DNA of 64,000 nt from Mauremys mutica (GCF_020497125.1 NC_059080.1:45015563-45079562), one strand, 5' to 3'; shown: positions 1-11,540, counted from the stretch's first letter. Notes: generated from the letters alone by a model not told the origin. Translations and numbers: made by a program.

Positions 1-540
1 GAAACTTGAGTCCTGCTTAGTTATACCTTAACCAATCATTTTACTAAAATATTACTATACAATTTTCTAACCAAGACAGGATCACCTTCTTAACAGCTCG
101 ATGTTACATTGTTTTAATGTAATTTAGATGGAAGGTGAGGATGTGACTTTCTGCTTCTTGGCTAATAGCTGCTGTTCTCTTAATATGGCTTCAGACAAAG
201 GCCTCAGATCTTACCATATGGCTACAGGAAAAGGCCTTATCCTTACAGTCCCCTCCTTATTGATGGTTTTACCAAAGCCTTCTATTACAAAACTATTACA
301 GGAGTCCAATACTCAGACCTGCTGAGCTTGGGTTTGCCTCTTGGGTATAATTAACAAGGGCCTTATTTGACTTTGCATGCCAGCTTCCTGTATTCTTTGA
401 ACAGTTCTCTTCATCCAGTAAGCCAAAGCTATTAAGCTCACTAATAAAGCCAATTAGATTCCAATGATCTCCACAATGGATTTCTATTTAGCATACCAGT
501 TGCAGAAGGTGACCACCCTATTAGTGTTTCCCACCAAGAG
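1..540 (-). repeat. Old LTR-like remnant
   Basis: No gene is visible. The first about 250 bases match a second copy at 18251-18640 closely, in the same orientation: the order of the AACTTGA..CC, TTACATTGTTTTAAT, GACTTTCT..CTTCTTGGCTAAT and CAGACAAA..CC blocks is the same. It is therefore a dispersed repeat. The pyrimidine-rich, AT-rich make-up without coding capacity suggests an LTR or internal noncoding part of an old retroelement. The family is not identified. Confidence 0.4.
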
Positions 541-1189
541 TATGTCTACACTACGGGATTATTCTGATTTTACAAAAACTGCTTTTTGGAAACAGATTGT
601 ATAAAGTCGAAGGCGCGCGGCCACACTAAGCACATTAATTCGGCGGCGTGCATCCATGTACCGAGGCTAGCGTCGACTTCTGGAGCGTTGTACTGTAGGT
701 AGCTATCCCAAAGCTGTCCCATAGTTCCTGCCGTCTCCCCCGCCCATTGGAATTCTGGGTTGAGATCCCAATGCCTGATGAGGCCAAAAATTTGTCACGG
801 GTAGTTATGGGTAAATGTCATCAGTCAATCCTCCCTCCATGAAAGCAACAGCAGACAATCATTTCGTGCCTTTTTCCCTGGATTGCCCGGGCAGATACCA
901 TAGCACGGCAACCATGGAGCCCGTTCAGCCTTTTTTCACTGTCACCATATGTCTACTGGATGTTGCTAACAGACGCGGTACTGCAGTGCTACACAGCAGA
1001 ATCCCCTTGCCTTTGCAAGTTAACAAAGATGGTTACCAGCTCTACTGTACCATCTGCTGCTTTGCAAGTTGACAAAGACAGTTACCAGTCATACTGTACC
1101 ATCTGCTACTGTCATGGGTGCTCCTGGCCAGCCTTGGTGAGGTCGGTCAGGGGCGCATGGACAAAAATGGGAATGACTCCCCAGGTCAT

Positions 1190-1370
1190 TCTCTTCTTTA
1201 AGTCTAATGGAGAGTCAGTCCTGCCTAGAACATCAGGCAAGCCTACTAGAGAACCAGAGAGGCTAACGGCCGTTCCAGGTCAGAGTCCCAGACATCCCAC
1301 AGAAATGATGAGCTGCATGCTATTCTAGGTGGTGCCCCTGCAACAACGCCACCTGTTGCTTCCCTCCTCC
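1190..1370 (+). pseudogene. Harbinger Myb-like protein fragment (broken)
   Basis: Translation of the plus strand, with at least one frame change and an in-frame stop, gives REANGRS followed by ELHAILGGAPATTPPV. This is the same stretch seen in the intact Myb-like protein at 38.6-39.2 kb (AANGRSG... ALHAILGGSATTAPPV). It is a remnant without function. Downstream, 1373-1520 matches the inverted sequence at 46.04-46.19 kb (poly(A)-signal region of the Harbinger accessory gene). Confidence 0.6.
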
Positions 1371-1659
1371 CCCATCCCTCCTGGGCTACTGTGGCAGTTA
1401 TCCCCCCATTTGTGTGATGAAGTAATAAAGAATGCATGCATAAGAAACAACACTGACTTTATTGCCTCTGCAAGCAGAGATCAAAGGGGGGGAGGGGAGG
1501 GTGGTTCGCTTACAGCAAAGTAGAGTGAACCACCATTCTGCACTTCCTCAGCCTATGGCTGAAAATAGGAATCTGTGATAAGCACTAGGATAGAAGCACA
1601 GGCAGGACTGAATCTCCATTTGTGTGTGGGCCTTTGGTTGACACTGGTAAAATACAAAA

Positions 1660-3560
1660 TCATAGAATCATAGAATCTCAGGATTGGAAGGGACCTCAGG
1701 AGGTCATCTAGTCCAACCCCCTGCTCAAAGCAGGACCAAACCCAACTAAATCATCCCAGCCAGGGCTTTGTCAAGCCTGACCTTAAAAACCTCTAAGGAA
1801 GGAGATTCCACCACCTCCCTAGGTAACCCATTCCAGTTCTTCACCACCCTACTAGTGAAAAAGTTTTTCCTAATATCCAACCTAAACCTCCCCCTCTGCA
1901 ACTTGAGACCATTACTCCTTGTTCTGACATCTTCTACCACTGAGAACAGTCTAGATCCATCCTCTTTGGAACCCCCTTTCAGGTAGTTGAAAGCAGCTAT
2001 CAAATCCCCCCTCATTCTCCTCTTCTGCAGGCTAAACAATCCCAGTTCCCTCAGCCTCTCCTCATAAGTCATGTGTTCCAGCCCCCTAATCATTTTTGTT
2101 GCCCTCCGCTGGACTCTCTCCAATTTATCCACATCCTTCTTGTAGTGTGGGGCCCAAAACTGGACACAGTACTCCAGATGAGGCCTCACCAGTGCTGAAT
2201 AGAGGGGAATGATCACGTACCTCGATCTGCTGGAAATGCCCCTACTTGTACAACCCAAAATGCCATTAGCCTTCTTGGCAATAAGGGCACACTGTTGACT
2301 CATATTCAGCTTTTCGTCCATCGTAACCCCTAGGTCCTTTTCTGCAGAACTGCTGCCCAGCCATTCGGTCCCTAGTCTGTAGCAGTGCATGGGATTCTTC
2401 CGTCCTAAGTGCAGGACTCTGCACTTGTCCTTGTTGAACCTCATCATATTTCTTTTGGCCCAATCCTCTAATTTGTCTAGGTCCCTCTGTATCCTAGCCC
2501 TACCCTCCAGCGTATCAACCACTCCTCCCAGTTTAGTGTCATCTGCAAACTTGCTAAGGGTGCAGTCCACACCATCCTCCAGATCGTTAATGAAGATATT
2601 GAATAAAACCGGCCCCAGCACCGATCCTTGGGGCACCCCACTTGATACCGGCTGCCAACTAGACATGGAACCATTGATCACTACCCGTTGAGGCCGAGCA
2701 TCTAGCCAGTTTTCTATCCACCTTACCGTCCATTCATCCACCCCATACTTCTTTAACTTGCTGGCAAGAATACTGTGGGAGACTGTATCAAAAGCTTTGC
2801 TAAAGTCCAGAAATAGCACATCCACTGCTTTCCCCTCATCCACAGAGCCGGTTATCTCATCATAGAAGGCAATTAGATTAATCAGGCATGACTTGCCCTT
2901 GGTGAATCCATGCTGACTGTTCCTGATCACTTTCCCCTCCTTTAAGTGGTTCAGAATTGATTCCTTGAGGACCTGTTCCATGATTTTTCCAGGGACTGAG
3001 GTGAGTAGTCTGACTGGCCTGTAGTTCCCTGGATCTTCCTTCTTCCCTTTTTTAAAGATGGGCACTACATTAGCCTTTTTCCAGTCATCCGGGACCTTCC
3101 CCGATCGCCATGATTTTTCAAAGATAATGGCCAATGGCTCTGCAATCTCATCGGCCAACTCCTTTAGCACCCTCAGATGCAGCGCATCCGGCCCCATGGA
3201 CTTGTGCTCGTCCAGCTTTTCTAAATAGTCCCGAACTACTTCTTTCCCCACAGAGAGCTGGTCACCTCCTCCCCATACCGTGCTGCAGAGTGCAGCTGTC
3301 TGGGAGCTGACCTTGTCTGTGAAGACAGAGGCAAAAAAAGCATTGAGTACACTAACTTTCTCCACATCCTCTGTCACTAGGTTCCCTCCCTCATTCAGCA
3401 AGGGGCCCACACTTTCCTTGACTTTCTTCTTGTTGCTAACATATCTGAAGAAACCCTTCTTGTTACTCCTAACATCTCCGGCTAGCTGCAACTCCAAGCA
3501 TGATTTGGCCTTCCTAATTTCACTCCTGCATGCCTGAGCAATACTTTTATACTCCTCCCA
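1660..3560 (-). mobile_element. CR1 LINE, 5'-truncated copy
   Basis: On the minus strand this reads as the 3' half of a CR1 retrotransposon. It ends at 1660-1680 with repeated octamers of the CATAGAAT type instead of a poly(A) tail, the hallmark of CR1. It lies inside a Harbinger derivative, so it is the younger insertion of the two. A close relative lies at 59771-60680 on the plus strand. The endonuclease domain and 5' UTR are missing, so the copy is dead on arrival. Confidence 0.9.
1746..3497 (-). CDS. CR1 reverse transcriptase (C-terminal part of ORF2)
   Basis: A 583-codon open frame. In order: a linker with the FFxYVxxKKK region, the reverse transcriptase with NYRPV, the block HGFTKGKSC, the first catalytic Asp in [11 protein letters not shown], the [11 protein letters not shown] loop, and the catalytic FADDTK box near residue 317. 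The CR1 C-terminal region follows, with [32 protein letters not shown] and a C-terminus ending ALAGMI. The first Met is only the first one in the truncated frame. The apurinic endonuclease domain normally found upstream is absent, so no active element is encoded. The open frame suggests recent insertion. Confidence 0.88.
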   Translation of the reverse strand: MELQLAGDVRSNKKGFFRYVSNKKKVKESVGPLLNEGGNLVTEDVEKVSVLNAFFASVFTDKVSSQTAALCSTVWGGGDQLSVGKEVVRDYLEKLDEHKSMGPDALHLRVLKELADEIAEPLAIIFEKSWRSGKVPDDWKKANVVPIFKKGKKEDPGNYRPVRLLTSVPGKIMEQVLKESILNHLKEGKVIRNSQHGFTKGKSCLINLIAFYDEITGSVDEGKAVDVLFLDFSKAFDTVSHSILASKLKKYGVDEWTVRWIENWLDARPQRVVINGSMSSWQPVSSGVPQGSVLGPVLFNIFINDLEDGVDCTLSKFADDTKLGGVVDTLEGRARIQRDLDKLEDWAKRNMMRFNKDKCRVLHLGRKNPMHCYRLGTEWLGSSSAEKDLGVTMDEKLNMSQQCALIAKKANGILGCTSRGISSRSRYVIIPLYSALVRPHLEYCVQFWAPHYKKDVDKLERVQRRATKMIRGLEHMTYEERLRELGLFSLQKRRMRGDLIAAFNYLKGGSKEDGSRLFSVVEDVRTRSNGLKLQRGRFRLDIRKNFFTSRVVKNWNGLPREVVESPSLEVFKVRLDKALAGMI

Positions 3561-4237
3561 AGATATGTATGTTGGGGGACAGTTCTAAATGGCAGCTTAA
3601 TTTTTTTATTTGCAGCAAAATGTAGAGCTCTAAGTATCTGATTGTGAGCGCTGGTAGCAAGGGGTAGGCTGGGGTAGGCGTGACTGTGTGGTGCTGCTGA
3701 CTGGGGAGAGCAGCCTGAGGCAGAAGCCTCCAGCTGCCATGATATTCCAGGCAGGACTGAATCTCCATTAGACAAAACTTAAAGAAGAGAATGACCTGGA
3801 GTCATTCCCATTTTTGGCCAGGCGCCCCCCGGCCGACCTCACCGAGGCCAGCCAGGAGCATCCATGGGACAACGATGACGGATACCAGTCCTACTGTACC
3901 GTCTGCCATTCGCAAGGCAAGGGAAGGGAAGGGGATGCTTCTGTGTAGCACTGCAGCACCGCGTCTGCCAGCAGCATCCACTAGACATACGGTGACATTG
4001 AAAAAAGGCGAGCAATGATTTTTTTTCCCTTTGCTTTCACGGGGGGGGGGGGGGAGGGCTGACCCTGAACCACCCGTGACAATGTTTTTGACCCTTCAGG
4101 CTTTGGGAGCTCAGCCAAGAATTCAAATGGTTTTCAGAGAGTGCGGGAACTGTGGGATAGCTAGAGTCCTCAGTTGCCCCTCCCTCTGTGAGCATCCATT
4201 TCATTCTTTGGCTTTCTGGTATGCTTGTCTCAGCTCC

Positions 4238-4444
4238 TTAAGTTTCACGCAGCACTGTGTTGAGTCCCTGTTGTGGCCTCTGTCCATCATGGCCTTGGAG
4301 ATTTTTTTCAAATGTTTTGGCATTTCGTCTTTTGGAACGGAGTTCTGATAGAACAGATTCATCTCCCCATACAGAGATCAGATTCAGTATCTCCCGTACA
4401 GTCCATGCTGGAGCTCTTTTTTGATTCTGGGACTGCATGGTCAC
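4238..4444 (-). pseudogene. Harbinger Myb-like protein, N-terminal fragment
   Basis: The minus strand encodes QNQKRAPAWTVREIL, then VWGDESVLSELRSKRRNAKTFEK, the start of the Myb/SANT-like domain of the Harbinger accessory protein (compare the intact gene at 38.6-39.2 kb). The frame is lost after FEK: the downstream GYSRD...QCRVK part is deleted or frameshifted. It sits close to the right terminal repeat, its normal place in these elements. Confidence 0.75.
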
Positions 4445-4802
4445 CTGTGCTGATCAGCTCTGCACGTTGGGCAAACAGGAAATGAAATTCAAAAGTTAGC
4501 GGGGCTTTTCCTGTCTACCTGGCCAGTGCATCCGAGTTCCGATTGCTGTCCAGAGCAGTCACAATCGTGCACTGTGGGATAGCTCCCAGAGGCCAATACC
4601 GTCGCATTGTGGCCACACTAACCCTAATTTGAAATGGCAGTACCGATTTCAGCGCTACTCCCCTCGTCGGGGAGGAGTATAGATATCGATATTAAGAACC
4701 CTTTATATCGAAGTAAAGAGCTTCATTGTGTGGATGGGTGCAGGGTTAATTCGGTTTAACGCTGCTAAATTCGAGATAAACTCGTAGTGTAGACCAGGCC
4801 CA

Positions 4803-5420
4803 AGAGCGATGTCCTGCATCTGCAATAGTTTTCAGTACATGAGTGATTTCTGGATTATCATGTTGTACTTCAATATGTATTTGTTCTCCTGTCTATGCAA
4901 TGTATTGTAAATATGAATGTAACATAGGATAGAGTAACAATTTTCTTATCATGGTGATATTCATGCCTTAGGTTACAGGCATTACATTGTGATTTAAACT
5001 TCAAGTAATTTAAAATCCATACAGGTACATAGTATTCAAAATCACAACTTTTAATCTTTGTAATATTGCAAAAACATCTTTTAACTAAATAAGTCATAAA
5101 ATACAATTCCTTATTGTCTACTACTACCATTGGACAATGACTCCTAACACAAACATACCCCCTTCCTGCACATACAACAGCTGACTTCTATTCAGTGAAT
5201 ATATTAAACATAAGTCTTTGGGTTCCTTTGTCTTTAACACAGAAACATTAATCTCTTTCTTGTAAATTTTGATCCTCACACACACATCCCAAATTTTCAT
5301 GGGCTATTCACTGAAACATGTCACTGGTTTTCCGTTGGTTTTCTTTACATGCCCAGGAATGATGCTCAGTGGAATACATAACCAATTTTTTTATTAGCTG
5401 GATTCCCACAGGTACCACTG
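4803..5420. other. AT-rich intergenic DNA, no gene
   Basis: About 600 bases of AT-rich sequence between two transposable elements. I see no coding frame with a recognisable product, no RNA gene and no terminal repeats. Confidence 0.5.
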
Positions 5421-5423
5421 GAT

Positions 5424-6196
5424 ATACCATATATACTCATTCATAAGCCAAATATTTTTGGTAAAAAAGTGACGCATCAAAGACAGGGAGTCGGCTTATA
5501 AACGAGTCAACACCAAAATCTGATGATTTTACTCTATGGAATCATTGAATTGAATATCTAATACATTGTTGTTTTGTTTACCTGGAGTGTCTGCAGGCAT
5601 CAGGGGCAGCTCCAGGCCCCAGCACGCCAAGCGCGTGCTTGGGGCGGCACGCTGCGGGGGGCGCTCTGCCAGTCGCCGGGAGGGCGGCAGGCGGCTCTAG
5701 TGGACCTTCCGCAGGCGTGCCTGCGGAGGGTCCACTGGTCCCGCAGCTCCGGTGGAGCATCCACAGGCACGCCTGCGGGAGGTCCACCGGAGCTGCGGGA
5801 CCAGCGGACCCTCCGCAAGCACGTCTGTGAGAAGTCCACCGGAGCCGTGGGACCGGCGACCGGCAGAGCGCCCCCCGCGGTGTGCCACTGTGCTTGGGGC
5901 GGCAAAATGGCTAGAGCTGCCCCTGGCAGGCATGGAGCCCCTCAGCTCCCATTGGCTGGGAACGGCGAACCGCAGCCACAGGGAGCTGAGGGGCTCCATG
6001 CCTGCAGCTGCTCCAAGTAAACAAAACGTCCCAACCTGCCAGCAGCTTACCCTAGTAGGCCGAGAGCCAAAGTTTGCCAATCCCTGAAATATAGGGTCGG
6101 CTTATGAAAGGGTCATACAGTTTTTGCTATTTTTACCTAACCATCTTGGGGGTTGGCTTGTAAACGAACGGGCTAATGAACGAGCATATACAGTAT
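5424..6196. mobile_element. TIR element (MITE) with TATATACTC-type ends
   Basis: The left end TATACCATATATACTC.TTCATAAGCC is matched by the inverted right end, where reverse complement gives TATACTGTATATGCTC.TTCATTAGCC. The outer 100-150 bases on each side are AT-rich. The middle (5571-6027) is a different, GC-rich element. No transposase. The superfamily is not certain; TA-flanked ends would suit Tc1/mariner. Confidence 0.6.
5571..6027. mobile_element. GC-rich foldback element nested in the MITE
   Basis: It starts GTTTTGTTTACCTGGAG and ends CTCCAAGTAAACAAAAC, an inverted repeat of about 24 bases with few mismatches. Inside, 5690-5860 consists of alternating direct and inverted copies of a unit containing GCGGGACCAGCGG and GTCCACCGGAGC, so the DNA can fold on itself many times. 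The open frames seen across it on both strands follow from GC content and symmetry and are not genes. Confidence 0.6.
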
Positions 6197-6469
6197 ATCA
6201 ATAGTTAGACTGGGGTGTACAGATACTACAACCAGAAGAGAGACTCAAATGAAAAAATTCATGAGCAGGGAGGGGGATGGGGGAACGGAAGGAATGGGAG
6301 AATGGAAGGTCTCAAGAGGAGGAGGGGTCCTGGGATGGCTACAGATTTGTGTATGTCCAGGGATCATACCCAACCTTCTCCTTTGTAGTACGATGCAGCG
6401 GGTGTTGTACTTCAGCAGAGCCAAACTGCAGATGGATGGGTGTTGAGTTCAATGGGTACTGGGAGTCCA

Positions 6470-7080
6470 CACCAAAATTTCCTGGGGCCCTGCGCAGCTG
6501 TGTGCTGCTCCAGCCCCTGCCCCATGACCCCCGCCCCTGTTCTGCCCCAGCCCCGCCTCTTCCAGCCCCTGCTCTGTCCCAGCCCCGGCCTCACTCCACC
6601 CCTTCCCGATGGCCCCCACCCTGCTCCGCCCCAGCCCCACCTCTTCCCGCCCCTGCTATGCCTCCACCTCTGCTCCACCCCAGCCCCGCCCCCACTCCCC
6701 TGAGGACTGCAGCAGGGTCAAGCCTGTGCTCACCGGTGGTGGGAAATGCAACGACCCGGCCCCAGCCGCACTGCCAGTGAGTGTTGGTGGGGCGGTTCCC
6801 CCCTGCGGAGGCCTGGGGTCCCACACACACACCCCGTGGGGAGAAGGGGGCTGCGTAGGGCCCTAGAATAGCTAGGGAAAGCCCTGGTGTGGAGGGAGGA
6901 ATGGAATGCTGTGGGTAGAGAGTGGAGCCAGGAGGTTGATAAGAGAGTGTTGGCAGTGTGGGGGCGGGGGCGCATGGGAAAGAGTTTTGCAACAGCGGCT
7001 GCAGGGGAGGGTGGGAGTGGAGCTGCTCAGTTTGAAGAGCTAGTATCTCCTGGAGCGTGTCTGCTTGGTGCTCCATAAGT
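6470..7080. repeat. GC-rich low-complexity repeat module
   Basis: C-rich strings (CCCCAGCCCCGCCTC and variants) lead into a module with CTCACCGGTGGTGGGAAATG...CGGCCCCAGCC...CAGTGAGTGTTGGTGGGGCGG. Similar modules occur at 16.2-16.6, 17.7-18.0 and 18.76-18.96 kb. Apparent open frames here are composition artefacts. Confidence 0.55.
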
Positions 7081-7149
7081 GTTTAGAGCCGCTTCATGGC
7101 TTCTTTCTGGTGTGCCGCGTTCTCCTTTCATTCCCTCTTCTTGCTGTTC

Positions 7150-7975
7150 CACCACTCCTTCAATTCCTTTTTCTCTGTGGCAGAGTGCATCAGAGCTGGA
7201 CTTTGCATAGGAGAGAGAAGGGGGTCTCCACCCTCAAGAGAAAGTCTGTTTAAACCCTTGGGAGACCCCTCCATTTGGTCGTCAGCTGGCTAAAGAGATG
7301 GCCTCTCCACCGCCAAGGATACCTGAAAGAGACTGGAACAAAGGACAGTAACTACAGGGTGTGTAAGTGATTGCTGGACCCAGACTAGAAGACTAGTCTG
7401 TAAAAGGAAGCTTACTGGAATTCCTCTAAGGGTGAGGTTTTTATATGTATTCAGAATTCTTACTGTATTAGACTCAGACTTGAGTGTTTTATTTTATTTT
7501 GCTTGGTAATTCACTTTGTTCTGTCTGTTACTACTTGGAACCACTTAAATCCTACTTTCTGTATTTAATAAAATCACTTTTTATTTATTAATTAACCCAG
7601 AGTATGTATTAATACTGGGGGGGGGGAAACAGCTGTGCATATCTCTATTTCAGTGTTATAGAGGGTGAACAATTTATGAGTTTACCCTGTATAAGCTTTA
7701 TGCAGGGTAAAATGGATTTATTTGGGGTTTGGACCCCATTGGGAGTTGGGCTTCTGAGTGTTAAAGACAGGAATACTTCTCAAGTTGTTTTCAGCTAAGT
7801 CTGCCGCTTTGGGGCATGTGGTTCAGACCCTGGGTCTGTGTTGGAGCAGGCTGGAGTGTCTGGCTCAACAAGACAGGGTGCTGGAGTCCCAAGCTGGCAG
7901 GGAAAGCAGGGGCAGAAGTAGTCTTGGCACATCAGTTGGCAGTTCTGTGGGGTTTCTGTGATCCAACCCATCACA
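7150..7975 (+). mobile_element. Probable solo LTR
   Basis: A noncoding block of about 800 bases with an AATAAA signal (about 7568), T-rich stretches upstream and an end at ATCCAACCCATCACA just before the DIRS-like element. Structure and length suit a solo retroviral LTR. The left boundary and any target duplication were not resolved, so the call rests on layout more than on pairing. Confidence 0.45.
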
Positions 7976-8122
7976 CGCCCGGCAGGTATGAAGTCTGGAG
8001 AAGGATGGAGTGGGCTATGCAAAATTCCCACAGTAGGAGGGCGTCCTAGAAGAGAGGAGATGAGCGGGCTCCGCCTTGCTAGTTTATATAAAACATAGAC
8101 GTGGTTTTGTCCACCAATACTG

Positions 8123-8449
8123 CTATGCAGTGGCCCTGCAAGTGAGCCAGAAAACTTGGCAAGCGAGGCGGATCGCCCTGAGTTCTTTGATGTTGATATG
8201 TAAAGCCAGTTCCTCTACTTGCCATAGGCCTTGAGTTGCCAGACTTCCCAGATGCACTACCCAGCCCAACGCGGACTCGTCTGTGACTAAGGTCAAGGTG
8301 GGTTGGGGTGGGCGAAAAGGAACCCTGGTGCTTACCACGCAGGGATTCAGCCACCATCGTAGAGAATCAAGGGTGTGCCAAGGGATGGTCAGCACTGTAT
8401 CTAGTTTGTTGTGGCCTGGGTGATATACAAACGTGAGCCACACTTGCAA
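8123..8449 (-). pseudogene. DIRS RNase H region (fragment)
   Basis: The frame contains TLVTDESALGWVVHLG and the spaced block INIKELRAIRLACQVF, the RNase H part that follows the reverse transcriptase in DIRS-like elements. The acidic D of VTDES is kept. It continues beyond the listed frame as VLVDKTTSMFYIN, then a stop, then QGGARSSPLF (to about 7980). Frame breaks show it is not functional. Confidence 0.75.
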
Positions 8450-8526
8450 GGGCCTGAGTCATAACCTGGCATGTTGAACCACGTAGGTGCAGGATGCCAT
8501 ATGGCCTAACAGCCTGAGACACTGCC

Positions 8527-9135
8527 TCACGTGGTGGTAGGGAAGCTGCAAAGGTTGCTGATTATCTGCAAGAGGGCCAGGTGACGCATCTCTGGTAGGA
8601 ACGCTTTCGCTTGAGTCGTATCCAGAACAGCTCCGATTAACTCTATCCTTTGAGTTGGGGTGAGTACTGATTTGCTGACATAGAGTATGATACCTAATTG
8701 GTCGAATGTGTCTCTGACTAACTGCACCTGTGATTCCACCTGTTGATGGGAGCGGCCCCAGAAGACCCAGTCGTCCAGATAAGGGTAGACATGCACGTGG
8801 TGGTGGCGGAGAAAGGCTGCTACAACCACCATGCACTTGGTGAAGACGTGAGGCACTGTGCAAAGCCCAAATGGGAGGGCCGTGAACTAGTAATGCATGT
8901 TGTTCACCACAAAGCGGAGGAACCGTCTGTGAGCCAGGGTGATAGATATGTGAAAATAAGCATCCTTCATATCGAGGGCGGTGTACCAGTCTCCCAGGGC
9001 TAGAGAAGGGATGATTGTGCTTAGCCATTTAGCCTCCCTTGACTTGGGTGCAGGGGCCTGCTGACTTTGCCTCTCTTTTTCATTCACCGCCTCCACCAAG
9101 AGAGCATGAGGGAGGATGGGTGAAGAGATACTCAT
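8527..9135 (-). pseudogene. DIRS reverse transcriptase (broken into frames)
   Basis: Two overlapping frames share the domain. The N-terminal part (8887-9135) has STIIPSLALGDWYTALDMKDAYFHISI with the first catalytic Asp (MKDAYF). The C-terminal part (8527-8856) has VYPYLDDWVFWG, the YLDD catalytic box. A frameshift near 8860-8890 separates them. The adjacent frame (8459-9028) is a shadow of the same region. Confidence 0.8.
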
Positions 9136-9141
9136 ATCTCT

Positions 9142-9470
9142 CTATTTCCCCATGTTAAGTATCCTCACACCTTTTTGACAACCGTCTGAAATGGGCCATC
9201 TTGATTATCACTACAAAAGGTTTTTTTCTCCTGCAGATAATAGCTCATCTTAATTAATTAGCCTCTTAGAGTTGGTATGGCAACTTCCACCTTTTCATGT
9301 TCTCTGTATGTATATCTTCTTACTATGTGTTCCATTCTATGTATCTGATGAAGTGGGCCGTAGCCCACAAAAGCTTATGCTCAAATAAATTTGTTAGTCT
9401 CTAAGGTGCCAAAAGCACTCCTGTTCTTTTTGCAGATACAGACTAACATGGCTGCTACTCTGAAACCTGT
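9142..9470 (+). mobile_element. Penelope-like short repeat with hammerhead-like core
   Basis: Ends with ACTAACATGGCTGCTACTC then TGAAACCTGT, the end shared with copies at 18.3 and 23.3 kb. Flanked by CATATC(T/C)CT at 9133-9141 and 9471-9479, a 9-bp target duplication with one mismatch. A hammerhead-like core lies at 9345-9382: CTGATGA, a stem with GTGGGC/GCCCAC, then AAAA in place of GAAA. It splits the gag gene of DIRS element 1. Confidence 0.65.
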
Positions 9471-9502
9471 CATATCCCTTAATGGGAACAAAGTATTTAC
9501 GT

Positions 9503-11533
9503 TCAGCCTCCGCCCCGGGCCACAGGGGGGATGGAGGCAGGTGTTTGACAAAGGGTTTTGGCATTGGACTGAATAGTTTTTATAATGGGTAAGGCTACCC
9601 TAGAGGGGCCCTCTGGTGCCAGGATATCCACCATTGGGTCCTCCAGTTCAACCACTTCCTCCACCTGAAGATTCATATTCAGGGCTACTCGGAGGAGGAG
9701 TTCCTGCAGAGCCCTGTAATCCACGGGTGGCACCCCAGATGTTGAGGTGCCTGCCAACACCTCATCAGGGGACGATGAGGCGGAAGCCACCGATAGGTCC
9801 AGTTCCATGGTGGCCTCTTGATCCTCAGGGACCGAGTCCTCATGGGCACCAGGTGTAGTCTCGAGAGGTGAACATGGTGCTGGGTCAGTGTTTTGTGGAG
9901 GGTCCTGGGGTGGGCGGCTCAGAGTTGTCTCTGGGAGGCGAGATCCTGAACATTGTGGTAGTGGTATACCAGGAGGGGCGCCCTGGGCCTGATGGTACAA
10001 TAGGGGTCCAGAACTGCCTTTGAGGCAGCCATTGGGGTGCCAAAGCATCCTGCCTTACGCTCCACGGCCCTGATCTGGGTGCCTCAGATGCTCCCAATGT
10101 CCTGCCTGAGCAGAGGGAGGGTGACCTTGAGTGGGACAGCCAAGGGGGAGTGGTGCGAGACTGCACCAGAGAAACATCCTCCTCTGATGGGCGAGATGTG
10201 TGCTGTGAAGCGCAGCAGAGCCACAATGTCGATCGGTGCCGCAATGCAGGATGGTGCCGCTGTGGGGAGTGATGGTGGGGTGTGGAGCGGTGCTGTGAAG
10301 TAGAGCAGTGCCATGATATAGAGCCGTGCCAAGGTGAGGAACGGTGCTGCAATGAAGAGCGGTGCCGCGATGTAGAGTGGCACCGCAATCGAGGGTGGTG
10401 CTGAAGTGGGAAGAGGTGCCGCAACAAGTGTGGTGCCATGAGTGGTCCCTTGAGTGGGAGCTTTGCCACGTTGGGAGTGGTGCTGTGATGAAGAGCGGTG
10501 CCATGATGTAGAGCGGTGCCGCGGCATGGAGAGGTGCCAGTCCATCAAGTGACGCCTGGAAGGTGAGTGGCGTCCAGGCTGAGACTAGTGTTAAGAATGG
10601 TGCCGCGAGGTCACCGAGCGGGACCTGGACCTCGAGTGGGACCATGACTTATCCGACGATGACCACCTCAAACGTCAGCAGCTCCAAGGGTCGGGGCTAT
10701 GGGACCACTGCTGGAAGTTGGACCGGTGCCGCAAGTCAGACTGGCGCGGGGCATACTCAGAGCAGCGCCAGGACTCCGAATAGTTCAGAGATCCAGGTCG
10801 GGGGGCAGACAGACCCAACATGGCAGGCTTGCCTCTAGACTGTGCCATGCTCCGAGGAGTGGATGCTTATCCCTCATAGTGGGAGACTTAGGTGCCATCA
10901 TCTCTATGAGCCCCCTAGCGGCTTCAAAAGTGTCTGGGGTGGAAAGTATCATAACTTCCCCCTCATGTAGCCGTGGTGATTCCAGGAGAGTAGGGCTTCC
11001 TGGAGAGACAGGGGCCCAGGATGGCTGTGCGCGGCTCGAGGATCTGCTGGCCCTAGGCCTGTCCCCTGCACTGTCCCATTCTGGTGGTGCAGTAGCCATA
11101 GCAACCTGCTGGGGGATTTCCCTTTGGCCTGTTTCTTGCGGGAAACCATGGAATGAGAGCAGTGCTGGGGTGAACCCTACTGGGGGCCAGGGGACCAGCG
11201 GCTCCTGGGTTGGCATGCCAAGTCCTTTCTTATCGCAGGAGGAGCGCTCTGCACTGAGGCGCTTGGGGCCGAGTCCTGCTGTGTAAAGAGAGCTGACTCC
11301 ATGAGGAGTTGCTTTAGGTGTATGTCTCTCTTCTTCCTGGTGCAAGGCTTGAAAGCCTTGCAGATCTTGCACTTGTCCGAATTGTGGGCTTCTCCCAGAC
11401 ACCGGAGGCAGGAGTCGTGGGGGTCGCCCATGGGCATAGGCTTAGCGCAGGAACTACAGGATTTGAAGCCCTGAGATGGCATGCCCCGTGGCCCTGCGGA
11501 GCATGTGTGGGAGGGGGAGCCCCCCCGACCCAC
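9503..11533 (-). pseudogene. DIRS gag-like gene (frameshifted)
   Basis: The N-terminal frame (11177-11533) carries a Cys-rich block, CSSCAKPMP..DPHDSCLRCLGEAHNSDKCKICKAF, followed by a basic region, as in DIRS gag proteins. A long low-complexity His/Arg/Ser-rich linker (about 10084-10600) follows, made of degenerate repeats of a GGTGCCGC-bearing unit. The C-terminal frame (9503-10048) has ALQELLLRVALNMNLQVEEV, a block shared with the second DIRS element (FQELFKRVALSQDIPLEEV). Several frame changes separate these parts. Confidence 0.7.
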
Positions 11534-11540
11534 TAAGTAG

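Larger units (their letters stand above)
541..4802. mobile_element. Rearranged PIF/Harbinger element with CR1 insertion
   Basis: The left end starts with TATGTCTACACTAC and the right end closes with GTAGTGTAGACCAGGCC, the terminal inverted repeat shared with the better elements at 34.8 and 44.2 kb. No transposase remains. The left arm (about 800-1240) reappears in inverted order at about 3720-4090, so the element is a foldback derivative. Fragments of the Myb-like accessory gene are found in two orientations: a piece near 1235-1365 (plus) and its N-terminal part near 4238-4444 (minus). A CR1 LINE (1660-3560) sits in the loop. Non-autonomous and inactive. Confidence 0.7.
7975..11540 (-). mobile_element. 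DIRS-like retrotransposon 1 (decayed)
   Basis: Read on the minus strand it has a gag-like gene with a zinc-knuckle region, a reverse transcriptase with a YLDD box and an RNase H region, followed by a stretch of the INxQGGARSSPL type that continues to about 7980. This order and these motifs are typical of DIRS-family (tyrosine-recombinase) retrotransposons. The recombinase and the left terminal repeat are missing. Frameshifts and stops break all genes, and a Penelope-like repeat is inserted at 9142-9470. Confidence 0.8.

Noticed and set aside
5574..6087. Overlapping 100-148 codon frames on both strands
   Set aside because: Caused by the GC-rich palindromic element; frames on opposite strands mirror each other.
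10084..10645. His/Ser-rich frames resembling histidine-rich proteins
   Set aside because: Shadow frames of the repetitive linker of the DIRS gag gene.
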